A stretch of 64,000 nt of DNA, from contig NZ_CABFVU010000001.1 of the NCBI RefSeq assembly GCF_902150045.1, positions 992,001-1,056,000 of the forward strand. Reading direction: 5' to 3'. Position numbers and translations under genes: made by a program. Numbering within the stretch: position 1 is the first letter of the stretch; each line of letters opens with the position of its first letter. Positions 34,510 through 42,499 of the stretch are shown piece by piece. The DNA comes from Chitinophaga polysaccharea. GTDB taxonomy: Bacteria > Bacteroidota > Bacteroidia > Chitinophagales > Chitinophagaceae. The notes under the pieces are model-generated. The model saw only the letters and a list, made by a program, of their open reading frames with translations. It was not told where the DNA came from and did no database searches.

Positions 34510-35448
34510 TCAGAGCCCTGCTTCGCGTAATCTGTTTGGGTAGTCGGTAATAATACCATCAACGCCCAGTCCTTTTAGTTTCTTCATTTCATTAACATCG
34601 TCCACTGTCCATGGAACAATCTGAATATGTTTAGCGTGGCATTTGCTTACCAGCTCGGGTGTTACCAGTTTGTAGTTAGGATTGTAGAAAAACGGTGTAA
34701 AGCCCAGTTGTTCAATATGCTGATCGAATCCGTTCTTTTTATCATCTGTCAGAAATCCGAGTGCCATACCGGGGTAGCGGCGGTGCAGCACCTGTAGAGG
34801 GCGCATATCGAACGATTGCACCAGCAGGCGTTTTCCCAATGGCTGCAATTGTTTTACCGCCATCAGTTTATCCATGTATTCTTCCGGCGCGGGTTGTTCT
34901 TTACCGTCTGTTTTTTCGGAAGATTTTATCTCCAGCAGGTAATAAGGCGCCGGCAGATGATGCGCTTTCGTATAGGCCTCCACGGAGTCTATCAGTTCAG
35001 ACAGCAGCGGCGCATAGGAGCGCATGCGTTGTTGTTCCGGATAGGCCGGATATGGTTTTTCACCAATAATAAACGGGCGGATATCCGCGTAGTTCATCTG
35101 GTAAAAAATATAATCCTTACGCTTTTCCGCCGGGATATCTTTCCCGTCGGGCGTGGTGGTGTAAGACGGCGTAAAAGATGCATCGTGGTATACCATTACC
35201 TGTCCGTCTTTCGTGATGTGCACGTCAAACTCGATGGTATTGGCGCCTTCTTCCAGTCCGCGGTACATAGCCGGAATGGTGTTTTCAGGCATCAGTCCCC
35301 TGGTGCCGCGGTGCCCTACTTTATAAAATGAAGGATAATCTTTTTTGGCAGCAGCCGTTGTCCTGGATGTTTTACAGGCATTGAAGCTGCACATGGCTGC
35401 TACTGCCATTGCACAACTGATCAGGCTGATATTGAACTTTTTTTTCAT
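34510..35448 (-). CDS. Glycerophosphodiester phosphodiesterase, exported
   Basis: 312 residues with an N-terminal export signal (hydrophobic run ending CSFNAC, perhaps a lipoprotein Cys, Cys25). The GDPD TIM-barrel motifs are intact: VGHRGTRGLMPENT (catalytic His about 46), NTIEFDVHITKDGQVMVYHD (metal-binding Glu and Asp, second His), LLEIKSS, and WTVDDVNEMKKL with a final GVDGIITDYPNRL. The enzyme cuts glycerophosphodiesters to glycerol 3-phosphate and an alcohol, in the periplasm or at the outer membrane. It sits between glpF (49 bp upstream) and SusC (42 bp downstream), the link between uptake and glycerol catabolism. It corresponds to GlpQ/UgpQ-type enzymes; I do not assign a symbol because the subgroup is not clear. 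Confidence 0.93.
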   Translation of the reverse strand: MKKKFNISLISCAMAVAAMCSFNACKTSRTTAAAKKDYPSFYKVGHRGTRGLMPENTIPAMYRGLEEGANTIEFDVHITKDGQVMVYHDASFTPSYTTTPDGKDIPAEKRKDYIFYQMNYADIRPFIIGEKPYPAYPEQQRMRSYAPLLSELIDSVEAYTKAHHLPAPYYLLEIKSSEKTDGKEQPAPEEYMDKLMAVKQLQPLGKRLLVQSFDMRPLQVLHRRYPGMALGFLTDDKKNGFDQHIEQLGFTPFFYNPNYKLVTPELVSKCHAKHIQIVPWTVDDVNEMKKLKGLGVDGIITDYPNRLREAGL

Positions 35449-35497
35449 TGCAGGTGGTTCTAACGTGTTATTAATTGCGTGTATGGGTAAGCGTTAA

Positions 35498-36226
35498 TTA
35501 CTTCAGTAACAGGTATAAGGAAGCTGCGAGCACAGCGCCGGCGACTGGTCCAAAAACGGGCACCCATGAGTAGTTCCAGTCGCTGTGACCTTTTCCTTTT
35601 ATAGGCAGCAGTGCATACATGATACGCGGGCCCAGATCCCTGGCCGGGTTGATGGCGTAACCGGTAGTACCACCCAGGGATAACCCTATAGACCATACCA
35701 GGAAAGCTACGGGTAGTGCGCCGAGAGAACCCAGCCCTACCGGCGTTCTTTCCGGTCCTAATTCTGCCCCGGTAAAATAGAAGATGGTGAAAAGCAGCAC
35801 AAAGGTGCCGGTAGCTTCGCAGATAAAGTTGCGCCAGATATTTCGTATAGCCGGCTCCGTGCAAAATACGGCGCGCTGCAATCCCACGTCGGGCGTATTG
35901 TTCAGATGGTCTTTGTAATTAAGCCATACCAGCGTGGTACCGAGCATAGCGCCCAGCATCTGCATGGCAATGAACAAAGGCACATTTGCCCAGTTGAATT
36001 TACCGGCAGTGGCCAGTGCAATGGTGACAGCAGGATTGAGGTGTGCGCCGCTGTATGGGCCCGCAAACACTACTCCTACAAATACGGCCAGCGCCCAGCC
36101 GGTGGTGATCACGATCCAGCCGCTGTTGTTGCCTTTGGTATTGTGCAGTACTACGTTAGCTACCACGCCATTGCCCAGCAGGAGCAGCAGGGCGGTACCT
36201 ATTAATTCAGCTAAATAAGGATACAT
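35498..36226 (-). CDS. glpF: Glycerol uptake facilitator (aquaglyceroporin)
   Basis: 242 residues with six hydrophobic segments and two half-helix pore motifs: SGAHLNPAVTIALA in the first half and GYAINPARDLGPRI in the second. The Asp after the second NPAR is the usual mark of glycerol-conducting channels rather than water-only aquaporins. It is an inner-membrane protein that lets glycerol diffuse into the cytoplasm. Its gene is 11 bp downstream of the glycerol kinase gene and 49 bp before the phosphodiesterase gene, the order expected for a glycerol module. Export of the phosphodiesterase means that released glycerol would appear in the periplasm, just where this channel is needed. Confidence 0.95.
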   Translation of the reverse strand: MYPYLAELIGTALLLLLGNGVVANVVLHNTKGNNSGWIVITTGWALAVFVGVVFAGPYSGAHLNPAVTIALATAGKFNWANVPLFIAMQMLGAMLGTTLVWLNYKDHLNNTPDVGLQRAVFCTEPAIRNIWRNFICEATGTFVLLFTIFYFTGAELGPERTPVGLGSLGALPVAFLVWSIGLSLGGTTGYAINPARDLGPRIMYALLPIKGKGHSDWNYSWVPVFGPVAGAVLAASLYLLLK

Positions 36227-36237
36227 AGTTTATGATT

Positions 36238-37731
36238 TTATTGATGAGCCCATGCTTTTGTAGCGTTTACTGCGCGGTTCCATCCGTTGATCCATTGCTG
36301 CCTTTGTTCCTGTTCCAGTTTTGGAGAGAAGCACTTTTCCATGTTCCACTGGCTGGCAATTTCTTCCAGGTTCTGCCAGTAACCGGTGGCCAGTCCGGCG
36401 AGATAAGCGGCGCCGAGAGCGGTTGTTTCTGTGATACCCGGACGAACTACTTTTGTTTGCAGGATATCAGCCTGGAACTGCATGAGCAGGTTGTTGCCGG
36501 TGGCGCCTCCATCTACCCTTAATTCCCTGATACTGATACCGGCATCTGCTTCCATGGCATTCAGTACTTCCATGGTCTGATACGCGATGCTTTCCAATGC
36601 CGCACGTGCAATATGGGCTGCGTTGGTACCGCGTGTCATGCCCACCAGTGTGCCGCGTGCGTGCTGATCCCAGTGTGGGGCGCCAAGACCTGCAAATGCA
36701 GGCACCAGGTATACGCCATCATTCTGCGCCACGCTGGCCGCCAGTGCTTCCACTTCAGAAGAGGCCCTGATAATACCAAGCCCGTCGCGCAGCCATTGCA
36801 CAATAGCTCCTGCAATGAAGATGCTACCTTCCAGCGCATATTGTACCTGCCCGTTTACTTTCCATGCCACGGTGGTAAGGAGATTATTCTTGCTGATGAT
36901 CGGTGTTTCCCCAATGTTCATGAGCATAAAACAACCGGTGCCGTAGGTGTTTTTCACCATGCCGGGTGCAGTGCACATTTGCCCGAAGAGGGCGGCATGC
37001 TGGTCACCGGCGATGCCTGCAATAGGGATCTGCACGGCAAAGATGCCGGGGGCGGTTTCGCCGCATACTTCGCTCGACTGCTTTACTTCCGGCAGCATGG
37101 ATGCGGGGATACCAAGCATCTCCAGCAGTTCGTTATCCCATGCCTGGGTATGGATATTAAACAGCATGGTGCGGGAGGCATTAGTGATATCGGTGGCATG
37201 TACGGCGCCATGAGTGAGGTTCCAGATCAGCCAGGCGTCTACCGTTCCGAAGGCCAGCCTGCCTTCGTTGGCGCGTTCCCGTGCCCCGGGCACATTATCA
37301 AGGATCCATTTGATTTTTGTTCCAGAGAAGTAAGCATCTATTACCAATCCTGTTTTTTCGCGCACCATGGTTTCCCTGCCGGCTGCTTTCAGTTCATCGC
37401 AGAAACCAGCCGTGCGCCTGTCCTGCCAAACAATGGCGTTATACACCGGCTTACCGGTTTCCCGGTCCCAGACCAGGGTTGTTTCCCGCTGGTTGGTAAT
37501 ACCAATGGCTGCGATGTTGCCTCCTTCCAGGCCTACCTTGGCCATAGCTTCGGTAGCTACCCCGATCTGGCTGCTCCATATTTCAGAAGGATCGTGCTCC
37601 ACCCATCCCGGTTGTGGAAACAGTTGTGTGAATTCTTTCTGCGCCGTGGAAATAACTGCGCCTGCTTTGTCGAAAATAATGGCCCGCGAGCTGGTTGTGC
37701 CCTGATCCATTGCCATAATGTATCTGATCAT
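36238..37731 (-). CDS. glpK: Glycerol kinase
   Basis: 497 residues, full length for the family. It begins [20 protein letters not shown], which is the FGGY phosphate-binding motif, and contains [60 protein letters not shown], a [13 protein letters not shown] loop, [12 protein letters not shown] and the C-terminal [20 protein letters not shown]. It transfers phosphate from ATP to glycerol, making glycerol 3-phosphate in the cytoplasm. The gene lies 51 bp downstream of glpD and 11 bp upstream of glpF. Every motif is intact. The reaction keeps glycerol inside and supplies GlpD. Confidence 0.97.
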   Translation of the reverse strand: MIRYIMAMDQGTTSSRAIIFDKAGAVISTAQKEFTQLFPQPGWVEHDPSEIWSSQIGVATEAMAKVGLEGGNIAAIGITNQRETTLVWDRETGKPVYNAIVWQDRRTAGFCDELKAAGRETMVREKTGLVIDAYFSGTKIKWILDNVPGARERANEGRLAFGTVDAWLIWNLTHGAVHATDITNASRTMLFNIHTQAWDNELLEMLGIPASMLPEVKQSSEVCGETAPGIFAVQIPIAGIAGDQHAALFGQMCTAPGMVKNTYGTGCFMLMNIGETPIISKNNLLTTVAWKVNGQVQYALEGSIFIAGAIVQWLRDGLGIIRASSEVEALAASVAQNDGVYLVPAFAGLGAPHWDQHARGTLVGMTRGTNAAHIARAALESIAYQTMEVLNAMEADAGISIRELRVDGGATGNNLLMQFQADILQTKVVRPGITETTALGAAYLAGLATGYWQNLEEIASQWNMEKCFSPKLEQEQRQQWINGWNRAVNATKAWAHQ

Positions 37732-37782
37732 GTCTTTCTTTTTCTACGTGGATGTTTACGTGGGTGCTTTTTTTCGTTTAGT

Positions 37783-39387
37783 CTATACCGTAACCTTCAG
37801 TTGTTTATAGGTAGTTCCGTTCTTCAGGAGATAATGTTGCGCTACCTGCAGAAAATCCTTTACCTGTTTTTGTTGCCATTCCATGTCTTTGTTCATCTCA
37901 ACAGCCATAATTGCGGCTACAGCGGGCGCGAGGTCAATAGCAGCCTGCGCGTCCAGGAAGAGTGCGCGTAAACGACGGGCCAGTACGTCTTCCACTGTTT
38001 GGGCCATTTCATTTCTCACTGCCCAGATCACCTGTGCCTTGATGTATGGCAGGCGTGGGTGCAGCTGTTCTTTCATGTCAGGGTTCAGGGAAATGTAAGC
38101 CTGTATCCTGGCGGCATCACTGCCATATATATCCAGTGGCGCAGCTGCAGAAGGTTGTTGCTGGTAGCCGTGGATGTGCAGTGATTTTGTTTTACAGCCC
38201 ACCGGTACCAGCCCCCCGGTTTTAATGGCCTGGTCCACGGTATCTTCCGCCATCCTGCGGAAGGTGGTCCATTTACCGCCGGTGATGGTGATGAGCCCTG
38301 ATGGCGCCACCAGGATCTTATGGCTGCGGGAGATTTCCTTTGTGCTGCCTGTTTCCTTCTGTGGGGCTGCCAGCGGGCGTAACCCTGCAAACACGCTGAG
38401 TACATCCTCGCGTGCAGGCGGGCGGTCAAGATATTTACCGGCGGTATTTAAGATGAAGCTGATCTCTTCTTCCAGTGCGATAGGCTCCATGCTGTGCTCA
38501 TCGAGCGGTGTATCGGTAGTGCCCAGTAACACTTTATTATTCCAGGGCACTGCAAATAATACGCGGCCATCGTCCGTTTTCGGGATCATGATAGCGCTTT
38601 TGCTGTTGAGGAAAGAAGGGTCCAGCACCAGGTGTACGCCCTGGCTGGGTTTCACCATATTTGGCGCAGCCGGGTTGTCGAGTTGCAGTACTTCATCTAC
38701 AAATACGCCGGTAGCATTGATCACTGTTCTGGCCTGCAGCGTAAACGTTTCTGCCGTTTCCAGGTCCTGTGCGCATACGCCGCTTATTTTGCCTGCATTG
38801 TTTTTAAGAAGACCATTTACCTTGAAATAGTTGAGCAGTACGGCCCCGTTTTCAGCGGCAGTTTGTGCAATGTCTACTGCGAGGCGTGCATCATCAAACT
38901 GGCCATCGTGATAAACAATACCTCCTTTCAGTCCTTCCCTGCGGATGGTGGGAAGCCGGTTAATAACTTCTTTCCGGCTGATATGCCTGGAACGTCCAAG
39001 GCTCAGTTTTCCTGACAGGAGGTCGTAGATCTTCAGGCCAATAGTATAAAAGGGGCCCTGCCACCAGTTATACTGAGGGATAATGAATTGCTGGTTGTGA
39101 GCCAGGTGCGGGGCATTATTAAGCAGCAGTCCCCTTTCGTACAGGGCTTCCCGTACCAGGGCAATGTCGCCCTGCGCCAGGTATCTTACCCCGCCGTGCA
39201 CCAGTTTGGTACTGCGACTGGAAGTACCTTTGGCGAAGTCGGCCTGCTCAAGCAACAACGTGCGGTAATTCCTGGTAGCGGCATCCATGGCTATACCAAG
39301 ACCGGTAGCTCCACCGCCTATAATGATAAGATCCCATGGTTGTTCACCTGCCTCCCTTAATTGCCTGATTGATTCGATTCTTTTCAT
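37783..39387 (-). CDS. glpD: Aerobic glycerol-3-phosphate dehydrogenase (FAD)
   Basis: 534 residues. The FAD-binding Rossmann motif is at the N-terminus (DLIIIGGGATGLGIAMDAAT), followed by the family signature KGTSSRSTKLVHGGVRYLAQ, GIVYHDGQFDDARLAVDIAQ, PSQGVHLVLDPSFL, VPWNNKVLLGTTDTPLDEHS, and GLITITGGKWTTFRRMAEDT. The C-terminal domain has the helical dehydrogenase cap. It oxidises glycerol 3-phosphate to dihydroxyacetone phosphate and hands electrons to the quinone pool, as a peripheral inner-membrane protein. It is the first gene of the glp-SusCD operon. Its start is 371 bp from the divergent repressor gene glpR, with candidate operators between. Confidence 0.96.
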   Translation of the reverse strand: MKRIESIRQLREAGEQPWDLIIIGGGATGLGIAMDAATRNYRTLLLEQADFAKGTSSRSTKLVHGGVRYLAQGDIALVREALYERGLLLNNAPHLAHNQQFIIPQYNWWQGPFYTIGLKIYDLLSGKLSLGRSRHISRKEVINRLPTIRREGLKGGIVYHDGQFDDARLAVDIAQTAAENGAVLLNYFKVNGLLKNNAGKISGVCAQDLETAETFTLQARTVINATGVFVDEVLQLDNPAAPNMVKPSQGVHLVLDPSFLNSKSAIMIPKTDDGRVLFAVPWNNKVLLGTTDTPLDEHSMEPIALEEEISFILNTAGKYLDRPPAREDVLSVFAGLRPLAAPQKETGSTKEISRSHKILVAPSGLITITGGKWTTFRRMAEDTVDQAIKTGGLVPVGCKTKSLHIHGYQQQPSAAAPLDIYGSDAARIQAYISLNPDMKEQLHPRLPYIKAQVIWAVRNEMAQTVEDVLARRLRALFLDAQAAIDLAPAVAAIMAVEMNKDMEWQQKQVKDFLQVAQHYLLKNGTTYKQLKVTV

Positions 39388-39758
39388 TTTATTGCCACAT
39401 AACTTTTAATTAGTTTCACTTAATTTCTCTACAATAGTAATAAAAACAAAAAGAAATAATTTGAAACCAAAGTATAAAATAAAATGAAAAAGCTGAAAAA
39501 GTTATTGATGAACGGAAAAGAAATAAAAAGAAAAATACAATTCTCTCATTTGCAGTCATAATACATATATTTATTATATATCTATAACTTTCTTTTTATT
39601 TCATTTTAAAGTTTCTATGGAGAGAAACGAAGGATATTAACCGATTAATATGTAACCATATTTAACTAATTGAAACAAAATTCGCGGATATTTGTAATCA
39701 GGATTTTTTTTCAGATGATCCCGTGTCAACACATTTTAATACGTTACTTTTATCTGAT
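39388..39758. promoter_or_regulatory. Divergent control region of glpD and glpR with inverted repeats
   Basis: 371 bp of very A/T-rich DNA. Three inverted pairs stand out: gaaataaaaagaaa at 39520-39533 with tttctttttatttc at 39589-39602; taaaatgaaa at 39480-39489 with tttcatttta at 39599-39608; and gtttc with gaaac at 39611-39615 and 39624-39628. The GAAA/TTTC theme fits DeoR-family operators. Binding by GlpR is inferred from position. A clear TAnnTTTG promoter was not identified on either strand. Confidence 0.5.
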
Positions 39759-40529
39759 ATGTCTATGATCAATATTGCAGAACGTCATAAGTTTATTCTC
39801 GGCAAGCTGCACGAGAAAGGATATGTTAATGTACTGGAACTTTGTAAGGAGCTGGATGTATCGGGAGTGACTATACGAAAAGACCTGAAGCTGCTGGAAG
39901 ATAAGTCGCTTTTGTTCCGCTCACACGGAGGCGCTACGGTGCACAATCCATATACGATGGATAAACCGGTGAATGAAAAAGAGAATATACGCCGGGAGGA
40001 AAAACAACTGATCGGGCACGCAGCCGCTGCGCTGATAGTGCCGAACGATGCCATCATTATTGCTTCCGGTACATCTGTACAGGCGCTGGCAAAAAATATA
40101 CAGCCCAAAGGGCACCTTACCGTTATCACGGGGGCGCTGAACGTGGCGCTGGAACTGCTGCGCCGGCCCGACATCGAAGTGATCCAGCTTGGCGGGCATC
40201 TGCGCAACAGCTCTACTTCTGTAACAGGATCTTATGCGGAGAAGATACTGGAAGATTTTTCCTGCAGTAAATTATTTCTCGGTGTAGATGGTATTGACCT
40301 GGAGTTTGGTCTTACTACCACTAATATTATGGAAGCGCATCTCAACCAGAAAATGATGGCCACTGCCCAGAAAACCATTGTACTGGCCGATTCCAGTAAG
40401 TTTGGCAAAAGAGGATTCGGGCGCATTTGCTCCCTGGAAGAAATAGACGAGGTAATTACTGATAGTGGTATATCAGAACATGTTGTTAAAAAAATGGAAG
40501 ATATGGGCGTGAAAGTAACGGTGGTGTAA
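39759..40529 (+). CDS. glpR: DeoR-family transcriptional repressor of the glp operon
   Basis: 256 residues from ATG 39759; an in-frame GTG at 39723 would add twelve residues, but the usual start MSMINIAERHKFILGKL is at the ATG. The N-terminal helix-turn-helix (YVNVLELCKELDVSGVTIRK, DLKLLEDKSLLFRSHGGATV) is followed by the DeoR sensor domain for phosphorylated sugars (ASGTSVQALAKN, GVDGIDLEFGLTTTNIMEAH, VLADSSKFGKRGFGRICSLE). GlpR of E. coli is released from DNA by glycerol 3-phosphate. The same is likely here because the gene is divergent from glpD. It would repress glpD-glpK-glpF-GDPD-SusC-SusD in the absence of substrate. The divergent neighbour and family support the symbol; effector not tested. 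Confidence 0.85.
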   Translation: MSMINIAERHKFILGKLHEKGYVNVLELCKELDVSGVTIRKDLKLLEDKSLLFRSHGGATVHNPYTMDKPVNEKENIRREEKQLIGHAAAALIVPNDAIIIASGTSVQALAKNIQPKGHLTVITGALNVALELLRRPDIEVIQLGGHLRNSSTSVTGSYAEKILEDFSCSKLFLGVDGIDLEFGLTTTNIMEAHLNQKMMATAQKTIVLADSSKFGKRGFGRICSLEEIDEVITDSGISEHVVKKMEDMGVKVTVV

Positions 40530-40553
40530 GAGGAAGACCATTGCCTTCCTCTT
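40528..40553. terminator. Hairpin at the end of glpR
   Basis: aagaggaag and cttcctctt pair perfectly (9 bp, 8-base loop), beginning within the glpR stop codon. It stands between the convergent glpR and zinc-finger genes and may serve both. T-run is weak. Confidence 0.55.
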
Positions 40554-40559
40554 GTTATC

Positions 40560-40823
40560 TTAATACTCCGCCACCTCCCCATCCTTATAACACCACAGCC
40601 ACCGTTCCTCCGGTTCTGCTGAAGCGACCACCGGATGATCCGTTTCATGAAAATGCTGTGTCATATGCTTTGAAGGCGAATCATCGCAACAAAGTGTAAC
40701 GCCGCAGGTCTGACAGGTACGCAGGTGCAGCCATTTGCCATGATGCTTTATACATTCTTCGCAAACATGATCACTGCTTACTTTTATTTCAGTAATTGCT
40801 TCAAGGTGTGAACATAAAGCCAT
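40560..40823 (-). CDS. UBP-type zinc finger protein
   Basis: 87 residues that make up one zf-UBP domain: MALCSHLEAITEIKVSSDHV, CEECIKHHGKWLHLRTCQTC, CGVTLCCDDSPSKHMTQHFH, ETDHPVVASAEPEERWLWCY and KDGEV. The Cys and His ligands (C-x2-C, R-x-C-x2-C-G-x3-C-C, H-x3-H, T-x-H-P) are all in place, as is the W-x-W-C-Y-x-D segment. In eukaryotic deubiquitinases this fold binds the free C-terminal tail of ubiquitin; bacterial versions have unknown ligands. The gene lies 11 bp downstream of the receiver-FAD reductase gene and probably belongs to the same operon as that and the cNMP-domain kinase. Cytoplasmic. Confidence 0.87.
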   Translation of the reverse strand: MALCSHLEAITEIKVSSDHVCEECIKHHGKWLHLRTCQTCGVTLCCDDSPSKHMTQHFHETDHPVVASAEPEERWLWCYKDGEVAEY

Positions 40824-40834
40824 AAAAAAATATT

Positions 40835-42493
40835 TTAAACTTCCGCCAGGTACTTATGCACCAGGCTAATACTCATAGAACCTTCGCCTACGGCGGAGGC
40901 CACGCGACTCATAGCGCCGGACCTTACATCGCCGGCTGCAAAAATGCCGGGGCAGCTGGTTTCCAGCAAATAAGGATCACGCGCCAGCTTCCAGAGTTTA
41001 CCAAAATAATCAAACGATTTCATTTCCCTTCCGGTTTGTACATAACCCTTTTCATCTTTGATGATAAGATCTCCCAGCCATTCGGTATATGGCCTTGCGC
41101 CAATAAAAATATACAAGGCATCTGCAGGTACTTCTTTTATTTCATGGGTTTGCAGGTTCTCTATTTTCAGTTTCTCCAGCCGGTCGGTGCCCGATGCTTC
41201 TACTATTTCACTATTGTTCAGGATCGTGATATTGGCGATCGCATTGATCTGGTCTATCAGGTAAGACGACATGGTAGCGTTCAGGTTTTCCTTCCTGATC
41301 AAAATAAATACTTCCTTTGCAAACTTCGACAGGTACACGGCTGCCTGGCCGGCAGAATTACCGCCACCCAATATATACACGCTGCGGTCGCGGCAGGAAG
41401 CAGCTTCCGTAGTAGCCGCACCATAGTAAATACCCGCACCGGTGAACTGTGCTATTCCCGCTGTATCCAGTTTACGGTAATCCACACCGGTGGTGATCAC
41501 TACTGCCCTTGCATTTATTTCTGTGCCGTTTTCCAGGCAAACGATCTTATAATCTGCTTTAAGCTTGATTTCTTTCACCGATTGCGGCAACAAAAATTCC
41601 GTACCAAATCTTGTAGCCTGTGTAATAGCACGCCGGGTAAGTTCCGCGCCGCTTAGTCCTGATGGAAAGCCCAGGTAGTTTTCAATACGGGAACTGGTAC
41701 CTGCCTGTCCGCCTGGCGCATGCCGTTCTATCAGCAACGTTTTCAATCCTTCAGACGCACCATATACTGAAGCCGCCAAACCGGCAGGCCCCGCGCCGAT
41801 GATCACAACATCATAGATCTCATTCTTAAGCGTGGGATTCAATCCTATTTTTGCTGCAATATCAATGATAGCCGGGGATGGCATTACTTCTCCCTGTTCC
41901 AGTATCACCACCGGTAATGCCGATGGCTCCAGGTTATTCAGCTGCAACAGCAATTTTCCTTCATCGCTGCCGGCATCAATAGAATGATAGGGGATCAGGT
42001 TGCTCGCCAGGAATTCCTTGATGCGGTAAGCATCAGACGAAAAAGGAAAACCCAGCACCTTGATTCCCTGAAATTCAGGCCGGTAATTGGTTTGCCAGTC
42101 TTCCAGCAGATCATTGATAACGGGATATAACTTCTCCTCCGGCGGGTCCCAGGGTTTCTGCAGGTAATAATCCAGCCGTAATTCATTGATGGCTTTTATG
42201 GCTGCATTGGTATCAGAGTAAGCAGTCAGCAATACCCGTTTAGCAGCAGGGAATATTTCCATGGCCTGTTGCAGGAAATCAACGCCTTCCATTTCCGGCA
42301 TCCGCTGATCTGAAATGAATATGGCTACAGTGTCGTTCCTGTTTTTCAGTTCTACCAGGCTTTGCAGCGCTTCGTTGGCGGAAAGCGTGCTTAAAATGCG
42401 GTACGATTTACGGTAGTATGACTTCAGATCCTGCGTAATTGCATTCAGCACCTGTCTGTCGTCATCTATAACAAATATTATTGGCAAGCTCAT
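40835..42493 (-). CDS. Receiver domain fused to thioredoxin-reductase-like FAD protein
   Basis: 552 residues. The N-terminal receiver (about 1-130) has the acidic pocket VIDDD and a phospho-acceptor in FISDQRMPEMEG (Asp about 62). A glutaredoxin-like middle without catalytic Cys follows (about 143-215). The remainder is a FAD/NAD(P)-binding domain pair of the thioredoxin reductase type (YDVVIIGAGPAGLAA, Gly motif about 233; second nucleotide motif VYILGGGNSAGQAA; GIFAAGDVRSGAMSRVASAV). The expected CxxC redox centre is absent: its place is occupied by AATTEAASCRDRS, with one Cys (about 367). So it may bind FAD and NADPH but not reduce thioredoxin in the normal way. The gene lies 6 bp downstream of a histidine kinase gene, its probable phosphodonor, and 11 bp before a UBP zinc finger gene. 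Confidence 0.88.
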   Translation of the reverse strand: MSLPIIFVIDDDRQVLNAITQDLKSYYRKSYRILSTLSANEALQSLVELKNRNDTVAIFISDQRMPEMEGVDFLQQAMEIFPAAKRVLLTAYSDTNAAIKAINELRLDYYLQKPWDPPEEKLYPVINDLLEDWQTNYRPEFQGIKVLGFPFSSDAYRIKEFLASNLIPYHSIDAGSDEGKLLLQLNNLEPSALPVVILEQGEVMPSPAIIDIAAKIGLNPTLKNEIYDVVIIGAGPAGLAASVYGASEGLKTLLIERHAPGGQAGTSSRIENYLGFPSGLSGAELTRRAITQATRFGTEFLLPQSVKEIKLKADYKIVCLENGTEINARAVVITTGVDYRKLDTAGIAQFTGAGIYYGAATTEAASCRDRSVYILGGGNSAGQAAVYLSKFAKEVFILIRKENLNATMSSYLIDQINAIANITILNNSEIVEASGTDRLEKLKIENLQTHEIKEVPADALYIFIGARPYTEWLGDLIIKDEKGYVQTGREMKSFDYFGKLWKLARDPYLLETSCPGIFAAGDVRSGAMSRVASAVGEGSMSISLVHKYLAEV

Positions 42494-42499
42494 ATCTTC

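Noticed and set aside
36613..37971. A 452-codon open frame on the plus strand
   Set aside because: It is antisense to glycerol kinase and the end of glpD, both of which have complete family motifs; the plus-strand translation is Cys/His-rich with no recognisable domain. Codon-bias shadow.
39723..39758. GTG at 39723 as the glpR start
   Set aside because: It adds twelve residues not typical for DeoR proteins, whereas ATG 39759 gives the usual MxMINIAERHKF start.
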